Origin: Variovorax paradoxus
GTDB lineage: Bacteria > Pseudomonadota > Gammaproteobacteria > Burkholderiales > Burkholderiaceae_C
NCBI RefSeq assembly: GCF_029919115.1
Contig: NZ_CP123990.1
Coordinates: 1,302,001 to 1,366,000 of the forward strand
DNA: 64,000 bases
Direction of reading: 5' to 3'
Shown here: positions 59,080 to 64,000 of the stretch, one piece after another
Layout: each line of letters begins with the position of its first letter
Numbering within the stretch: position 1 is the first letter of the stretch
Translations under genes and position numbers: made by a program
The notes under the pieces: model-generated
What the model was told of the DNA's origin: nothing
The model's input: only the letters and a program-made list of their open reading frames with translations
Database searches by the model: none

Positions 59080-59970
59080 ATGCAGGGTTTTGGCAATCGG
59101 AGTTGGTGCGCTGGTATCACGTTGGCCGTTGTGCTCGTGATCGCGGGCTGCGCCGCACCGCGAGGGCCGGCGCCGGTCGAAGACCGAGGCACGATGACGC
59201 GCGCGCCCAATTCGGTACCCGGTGGCCCGCTCATCACCACCGATGCATCGGGCAAGCCGCTCCCAGGCATCGAGAACTATGGCAAGCCGGGCTATTACGC
59301 AGTGCGCCCCGGTGACACCATTCGCCGCATCGGAAACGAAACCGGCCAAAGCTGGCAGAACATCGTTCGCTGGAACAATCTCGAAAACCCCGACCTGATC
59401 GAAGTTGGCCAGGTGCTGCGCGTGGTGCCTCCGGTGGGTCCGACCTCCACCACGGTGGCCGCCGCGGCTGCTCCGACCGAAGGCGCCGTGACCAAGCCCG
59501 TGACTCCGCCTGCGGTACTGCCCGCGGCGCCCGCGAGCGCGGCGGCCAGCAAGCCGGCAGTCACGGCATCGCCCTCGGCACCTGCCGCAAATTCGGGTGA
59601 CGAGGACCTCGGCTGGATCTGGCCGGCGCATGGCACGCTCATCGCGGGTTTCGACGACGCCAAGAACAAGGGCTTCGATATCGGCGGCAAGGCGGGCGAC
59701 GCGGTGCTGGCCGCGGCCGATGGCCGTGTGGTCTACGCGGGTGCCGGTTTGCGCGGCTATGGCAACCTCATCATCCTGAAGCACAACAACACCTATCTCA
59801 CGGCGTATGCGCACAACCAGACGCTGCTCGTGAAGGAAGACCAGTCGGTACAAAAGGGCCAGAAGATCGCCGAGATGGGCAACAGCGACGCGGACCGCGT
59901 CAAGCTGCACTTCGAAATCCGCCGCCAGGGCAAGCCTGTCGATCCGGCACGCTACCTGCCGAGCCGGTAA
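59080..59970 (+). CDS. nlpD: LysM/M23 lipoprotein NlpD-type murein hydrolase activator
   Basis: A 296-residue outer-membrane lipoprotein: signal with lipobox IAGC (AVVLVIAGCAAPRG), a LysM domain (~75-120: YYAVRPGDTIRRIGNETGQSWQNIVRWNN) and a C-terminal degenerate M23 domain (~190-296: GTLIAGFDDAKNKGFDIGGKAGDAVLAAADGRVVYAG). NlpD activates AmiC in cell separation. ATG 59080 is used (GAAGGAAC ahead); a TTG at 59065 is possible. rpoS promoters usually lie in this gene. Confidence 0.95.
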   Translation: MQGFGNRSWCAGITLAVVLVIAGCAAPRGPAPVEDRGTMTRAPNSVPGGPLITTDASGKPLPGIENYGKPGYYAVRPGDTIRRIGNETGQSWQNIVRWNNLENPDLIEVGQVLRVVPPVGPTSTTVAAAAAPTEGAVTKPVTPPAVLPAAPASAAASKPAVTASPSAPAANSGDEDLGWIWPAHGTLIAGFDDAKNKGFDIGGKAGDAVLAAADGRVVYAGAGLRGYGNLIILKHNNTYLTAYAHNQTLLVKEDQSVQKGQKIAEMGNSDADRVKLHFEIRRQGKPVDPARYLPSR

Positions 59971-59974
59971 TGCC

Positions 59975-60976
59975 ATGGCTGCCTCTCGCCCCCGCCGCAC
60001 ACTGCCTGTGCGTCGGTCGGCGGGCCGGGGCGGGGCAGCAGAAAACAATCAAGAGATCACGCGTGCAAACCCTGGCCGTGCTGCAGCAGGCTTGGTTGCG
60101 GCTGCCGGACCTGTTGGGGGCGAGGGCGCGGATGCGCTGACGATCTACCTGCGCCAGGTGCGGCGCACCGAACTCTTCACTCCCGAAGAGGAATACAAGA
60201 CCGCATGCGCTGCACGAGCGGGCGATTTTGCAGCGCGGCAGTCGATGATCGAGCACAACCTGCGGCTGGTTGTGAACATCGCCAAGGCGTATCTGGGCCG
60301 CGGCGTGCCGCTCTCAGATCTCGTCGAGGAAGGCAATCTCGGCCTGATGCACGCGATCACCAAGTTCGAACCCGAGCGCGGCTTTCGCTTTTCAACTTAT
60401 GCGACCTGGTGGATTCGGCAAGCGGTCGAGCGCGCAGTCATGACGCAATCGCGCGCAATACGCCTGCCTGTGCAGGTGGTGCGCGAACTGCAGCAGGTGC
60501 TTCGGGCCCGCCGCACGCTCGAAGGGGATTCAGGTTTCCTGGCGCGCCGGCCGGACGGAGTGCGCGTCGAAGACATCGCTGCGTTTCTGGGGCGCGAGGT
60601 GCAGGCGGTTGCGGAACTGCTGGCCCTCGCGGAGGCTCCGCGCTCGCTGGATGGCGGGGACGCGCACGGCGACGAAGGCTTCACCCTGGCCGACACCGTG
60701 GCTTCCGACGACGAGGGAGGCGATCCCACCGACGTGACTCATACCCACGAGGTCGAGCGTCTGCTCGACCAATGGGTTCATGCCCTCGACGCACGCGAGC
60801 GCGAGGTGCTCGAGGGCCGCTATGGCCTGCATGACCGTGAGCCTGAGACGCTCGAGGTGCTGAGCGTTCGACTCGGCCTGACCCGTGAGCGTGTAAGGCA
60901 GATCCAGAACGAAGCGCTCGCCAAGATGCGCCGCCAACTGATCCGCTCCGGAGTGGGGCGCGACGCCTTGTTCTAG
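59975..60976 (+). CDS. rpoS: Stationary-phase sigma factor RpoS
   Basis: A 333-residue group 2 sigma70 factor directing the general stress regulon. Regions visible: 1.2 (DALTIYLRQVRRTELFTPEEEYK), 2.2-2.4 (VVNIAKAYLGRGVPLSDLVEEGNLGLMHAITKFEPERGFRFSTYATWWIRQAVERAV), region 3 and region 4 (DAREREVLEGRYGLHDREPETLEVLSVRLGLTRERVRQIQNEAL). The N terminus is a basic, low-complexity extension. It follows nlpD by 4 bp. Confidence 0.97.
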   Translation: MAASRPRRTLPVRRSAGRGGAAENNQEITRANPGRAAAGLVAAAGPVGGEGADALTIYLRQVRRTELFTPEEEYKTACAARAGDFAARQSMIEHNLRLVVNIAKAYLGRGVPLSDLVEEGNLGLMHAITKFEPERGFRFSTYATWWIRQAVERAVMTQSRAIRLPVQVVRELQQVLRARRTLEGDSGFLARRPDGVRVEDIAAFLGREVQAVAELLALAEAPRSLDGGDAHGDEGFTLADTVASDDEGGDPTDVTHTHEVERLLDQWVHALDAREREVLEGRYGLHDREPETLEVLSVRLGLTRERVRQIQNEALAKMRRQLIRSGVGRDALF

Positions 60977-61029
60977 GCGCAGCCCGCCGAGCCTGTGGGA
61001 AGCAGGGCCGGCGCTGAGACAATCGGGGG

Positions 61030-62490
61030 ATGACGGAATCCATCGAAGAAAAGAAAGTCCCCACGAAAGCTCCCGGGAAGACCCCCGCGAGCGCCCCCGA
61101 CGAATGGCTCAAGGTCGAATCGCTCGACCTGGACGCACAGGGCGTTGCGCACAACGCCGAAGGCATGGTCGTGTTCATCGAAGGCGCGTTGCCTTTCGAG
61201 GAAGTGCAGTTCAACGTTCACCGCCGCAAGAACAACTGGGAGCAAGGCACGGTCACGGCCATCCGGCGTGAATCGTCGCAGCGGGTGCAGCCGGGTTGCC
61301 CGCATTTCGGCTTGCACACCGGCGCTTGCGGCGGCTGCAAGATGCAGCACTTGGATGCCGCCGCGCAGGTGGCGGTAAAGCAGCGGGCGCTGGAAGACAA
61401 CCTGTGGCACCTCGGCAAGGTAAAGCCCGAGAACGTGCTGAGGCCCATGGAGGGGCCGGCGTGGCATTACCGCTATCGTGCCCGGCTCTCGGTGCGCCAC
61501 GTGGTCAAGAAGGGCACGGTGCTGATCGGTTTTCACGAGCGCAAGAGCCGTTATCTTGCAGACATGCAGGTCTGCCCGGTGCTGCCGAAGCAGGTCAGCG
61601 ACATGCTGATGCCGCTGCGCGCGCTTATCGGCTCAATGGATGCACGCGAGACCTGCCCGCAGATCGAGCTCGCCTGCGGCGATGCGCCCGGTACCACCGC
61701 GCTCGGCACCATTGCCTTGGTGCTCCGGCACCTGGAGCCGCTGTCCGGTGCCGACATCGGCCGGCTGAAGGCGTTTGCCGCGCAGAACGCCGGGGTGCAG
61801 TGGTGGCTGCAGGCCAAGGGCCCTGAAACAGTGAAGCTGCTGGAGGAGGGCGGCACGCCGTTGTCGTACGAACTGCCCGAATTCGGCGTCACCATGCCGT
61901 TCAAGCCGACCGATTTCACGCAGGTCAATCCGCACATCAATCGCGCGCTGGTGGGCAAGGCGCTGCGTCTTCTCGATGTGCAGCCGCAAGAGCGTGTGAT
62001 CGACTGGTTCTGCGGGCTGGGCAATTTCACCTTGCCGTTGGCCAGCCGAGCCAGGGAGGTTCTGGGCATCGAAGGCAGCGACACGCTGGTTGCGCGCGCT
62101 GGAGACAACTTCAAGAAGAATCAGCCAGCCACGCCGGTCCGGCGCGCGCTCTCGCCGACCCGCTTCGTCGCCCGCAATCTTTTCGACATGACTCCCGCCA
62201 TGCTCGTGGCGGATGGCAGTGCCGACAAGTGGCTGGTCGACCCGCCGCGCGAAGGTGCCTTCGCGCTCGCCAAGGCCATGGCCGATTTGCACCTGCAGCC
62301 GGAATTGCGGACCGATGGCTGGACGCCACCGAAGCGGATTGTGTATGTGAGCTGTAATCCGTCCACGCTTGCGCGGGACGCCGGCCTGCTCGTGCACCAG
62401 GCGGGATACCGCTGCACCTTTGCCGGGGTGATCAACATGTTTCCGCACACGGCGCACGTGGAGTCGATTGCGGTGTTCGATCTGGCATGA
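61030..62490 (+). CDS. rlmD: 23S rRNA (uracil(1939)-C5)-methyltransferase RlmD
   Basis: A 486-residue RNA methyltransferase with a TRAM-like N-terminal domain (~28-90, [29 protein letters not shown]), the Fe-S cluster Cys cluster ([18 protein letters not shown]), SAM motif [18 protein letters not shown] and the catalytic Cys region [19 protein letters not shown] short N-terminal tail ([17 protein letters not shown]) is unusual. A palindromic terminator follows. Confidence 0.95.
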   Translation: MTESIEEKKVPTKAPGKTPASAPDEWLKVESLDLDAQGVAHNAEGMVVFIEGALPFEEVQFNVHRRKNNWEQGTVTAIRRESSQRVQPGCPHFGLHTGACGGCKMQHLDAAAQVAVKQRALEDNLWHLGKVKPENVLRPMEGPAWHYRYRARLSVRHVVKKGTVLIGFHERKSRYLADMQVCPVLPKQVSDMLMPLRALIGSMDARETCPQIELACGDAPGTTALGTIALVLRHLEPLSGADIGRLKAFAAQNAGVQWWLQAKGPETVKLLEEGGTPLSYELPEFGVTMPFKPTDFTQVNPHINRALVGKALRLLDVQPQERVIDWFCGLGNFTLPLASRAREVLGIEGSDTLVARAGDNFKKNQPATPVRRALSPTRFVARNLFDMTPAMLVADGSADKWLVDPPREGAFALAKAMADLHLQPELRTDGWTPPKRIVYVSCNPSTLARDAGLLVHQAGYRCTFAGVINMFPHTAHVESIAVFDLA

Positions 62491-62493
62491 AAA

Positions 62494-62511
62494 AGGGCCC
62501 CTCGGGGCCCT
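62494..62511 (+). terminator. Terminator after rlmD
   Basis: AGGGCCCC/GGGGCCCT with a 2-nt loop (8-bp perfect stem) followed by CTTTGG; A-rich on the left side, so it may act for the convergent BI-1-family gene too. Confidence 0.75.
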
Positions 62512-62548
62512 CTTTGGTTGGCGCCGAAGGGCGCCGCTCGTCCGTAGA

Positions 62549-63250
62549 TCAGTCGCGCTCGCCGCCCGCAATTCCCAGCAGGGCCAGCAGGCTCTGGAAC
62601 ACGTTGAACAGGTCCAGGTAAAGCGCGAGAGTGGCGCTGATGTAGTTGGTTTCGCCGCCATCCATGATCTGCTTCAGGTCATAGAGCATGAAGGCCGAGA
62701 AGATGCCGATGGCCGCCACCGAGATGGCCATCATCCCGGCGCTCGAACCGACGAAGACGTTGATGATGGAGCCCACCATCAGCACCATGGCGCCCACGAA
62801 GAGCCACTTGCCCATGCCGGACAGGTCGCGCTTGATCACGGTGGCCAGCGAAGCCATCACGAAGAACACGCCGGCGGTGCCGCCGAACGCGGTCATGATG
62901 AGTTCGGAACCGTTCTTGAAGCCCAGCACCATCGCGATGAGGCGCGAGAGCATGAGGCCCATGAAGAAGGTAAAAGCCAGCAGCACGGGAACGCCGGCGG
63001 CCGAGTTCTTGGTTTTCTCGATGGCAAACATGAACCCGAAGGCGCCGCCGAGGAAAACGATGAGGCCCAGGCCGCCCGTGAGCGAGCGGGTAATGCCGGT
63101 GCTGACGCCGATCCATGCGCCCAGCACGGTAGGTATCAAGCTCAGGGCAAGCAGCCAGTAGGTGTTGCGCAGGACGCGTTGGCGCTCAGCCTGCGGCAGC
63201 ACCTGGCCGTAGCCGGTGGAAGTGTCGAGGGTGGTAACGCGGTCGTTCAT
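62549..63250 (-). CDS. Bax inhibitor-1/YccA-family membrane protein
   Basis: A 233-residue integral membrane protein with seven hydrophobic helices (for example NTYWLLALSLIPTVLGAWIG and GLGLIVFLGGAFGFMFAIE) and the conserved YNL-like end ISATLALYLDLFNVFQSLLALLGI of the family. Family members modulate FtsH proteolysis (YccA) or calcium leak. AAAGGAGC precedes ATG 63250. Confidence 0.93.
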   Translation of the reverse strand: MNDRVTTLDTSTGYGQVLPQAERQRVLRNTYWLLALSLIPTVLGAWIGVSTGITRSLTGGLGLIVFLGGAFGFMFAIEKTKNSAAGVPVLLAFTFFMGLMLSRLIAMVLGFKNGSELIMTAFGGTAGVFFVMASLATVIKRDLSGMGKWLFVGAMVLMVGSIINVFVGSSAGMMAISVAAIGIFSAFMLYDLKQIMDGGETNYISATLALYLDLFNVFQSLLALLGIAGGERD

Positions 63251-63422
63251 GGCCGTAGCTCCTTTGGTTGCTGCAATGACGCAGTTGGGCGCATTCTAGG
63301 GGGCTGCAAGAGGGGGCGATACAAAGACCGTATGGATGATGGTCCTAAGGGCACCGGGGGCCGCCGCTCCATTGGCCCTTTGGCCGTTATGCTCTTGGTT
63401 TTCAAAGCAACCGACGCCCAAT

Positions 63423-63830
63423 ATGAAGACCAAGTCCTTCCTCGAACTCGCCGACGTCAAGGCCATTGCCGCAGCCGCCGAAGCCGAAGCCCTCAAGAAC
63501 AACTGGGCCGTGACCATTGCCATTTCCGATGATGCCGGCAATCTCCTGTGGCTCCAGCGCCTGGATGGGGCTGCGGCCCTGTCTTCGCACATTGCCCCGG
63601 CCAAGGCCCATACGGCAGCCATGGGCCGCCGTGAAAGCAAGGTCTACGAAGACATCATCAACGGCGGCCGTACCGCGTTTCTCACGGCGCCGGCCGTGCA
63701 GGGCCTGCTGGAGGGCGGCGTGCCGATCGTGAAGGACGGCCAGGTGATCGGCGCCGTGGGCGTGAGCGGCGTGAAGTCGAACGAAGATGCCCAGATTGCC
63801 AAGGCGGGCATTGCAGCGCTCGGCCTTTGA
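63423..63830 (+). CDS. GlcG/HbpS-family heme-binding-like protein
   Basis: A 135-residue protein of the GlcG/HbpS fold (KTKSFLELADVKAIAAAAEAEALKNNWAVTIAISDDAGNLLWLQRLDGA, GVPIVKDGQVIGAVGVSGVKSNEDAQIAKAG). Family members bind heme or small molecules; specificity here is unknown. The Arg/His pattern for heme ligation is not evident from sequence. Confidence 0.85.
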   Translation: MKTKSFLELADVKAIAAAAEAEALKNNWAVTIAISDDAGNLLWLQRLDGAAALSSHIAPAKAHTAAMGRRESKVYEDIINGGRTAFLTAPAVQGLLEGGVPIVKDGQVIGAVGVSGVKSNEDAQIAKAGIAALGL

Positions 63831-63868
63831 AGTAATTCGTCCGGCGGGGCTGTGCCCCCGCTGAAAGC

Positions 63869-63896
63869 AAAACGCCGACTTCAAGGTCGGCGTTTT
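63869..63896 (+). terminator. Terminator after the GlcG/HbpS gene
   Basis: AAAACGCCGAC (63869-63879) pairs with GTCGGCGTTTT (63886-63896), then CTTTTTT. The rest of the window to 64000 shows a GGAGAT/ATCTCC mini-hairpin and no gene. Confidence 0.85.
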
Positions 63897-64000
63897 CTTT
63901 TTTGGGTATTCAGCGTGAAAAAAAGCTTGGCTAGTCGGCGAACCGTTGGCTAGCAAAAAACGACCCTTCGGAGATGAATCTCCTGGAGTCGCCCCACGAT

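Overview
The window is high-GC betaproteobacterial chromosome, most like Comamonadaceae and probably Variovorax or a close relative. This is inferred from the surE-pcm-nlpD-rpoS-rlmD order, the HU gene/tRNA-Val/ppiD neighbourhood and the protein sequences; no database was searched. An intact-looking 43.3-kb lambdoid-style prophage is integrated in the 3' end of tRNA-Val(TAC). The 50-bp attachment core is repeated at 7930-7979 and 51273-51322, and the prophage separates the HU gene from ppiD.

Left chromosomal arm (1-7929): the end of an M20 peptidase gene, uvrC, pgsA, an EamA exporter, a LysR regulator divergent from a fluoroacetate-dehalogenase-type hydrolase coupled to a tartrate/D-malate dehydrogenase, then the HU gene with a good sigma70 promoter, and tRNA-Val.

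Prophage (7930-51322): integrase, then a long leftward early operon (9234-15830) of almost entirely overlapping small genes. It includes an excisionase-like protein, a large C5-cytosine methyltransferase and an apparently frameshifted HD phosphohydrolase. The switch (15.85-17.03 kb) has a leftward S24-type repressor with a small zinc-ribbon membrane protein behind it and a rightward cro-like gene. An identical 16-bp operator-like word lies on both predicted early promoters. Rightward genes are a CII-like regulator, an HNH-type protein and a replication protein carrying iterons inside its own coding sequence. The late region holds Nu1/GpA terminase, a Mor-like activator, gpW, portal, a ClpP/scaffold/capsid fusion, decoration and joining proteins, tail tube, tape measure, an unusual tail-tip set with striking internal repeats, and a lysis cassette (GH19 endolysin, nested Rz/Rz1, and a second small lipoprotein).

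The right accessory arm of the prophage (44.0-51.1 kb) holds an AT-richer two-gene module (a 90-residue protein plus an 817-residue Rad50/RecF-like ATPase), a DNA-repair group (SRAP/YedK-like protein, DUF3606 protein, minimal ATP-dependent DNA ligase) and a DUF3892 protein. An IS1595-family element sits in the intergenic region before the SRAP gene. Its 8-bp target duplication is exactly the central 8 bp of what had been a LexA box.

Right chromosomal arm (51323-64000): ppiD, a histidine phosphatase, a GIY-YIG-like protein, a GlsB/YeaQ-type membrane protein, a YbhB-like protein, tRNA-His, an H-NS-family gene, a quinone oxidoreductase, surE-pcm-nlpD-rpoS, rlmD, a Bax-inhibitor-1-family protein and a GlcG/HbpS-like protein.

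The best candidate for an undescribed system is the ATPase pair at 44041-46769. It lies where phages usually carry lysogenic-conversion or defence cargo.
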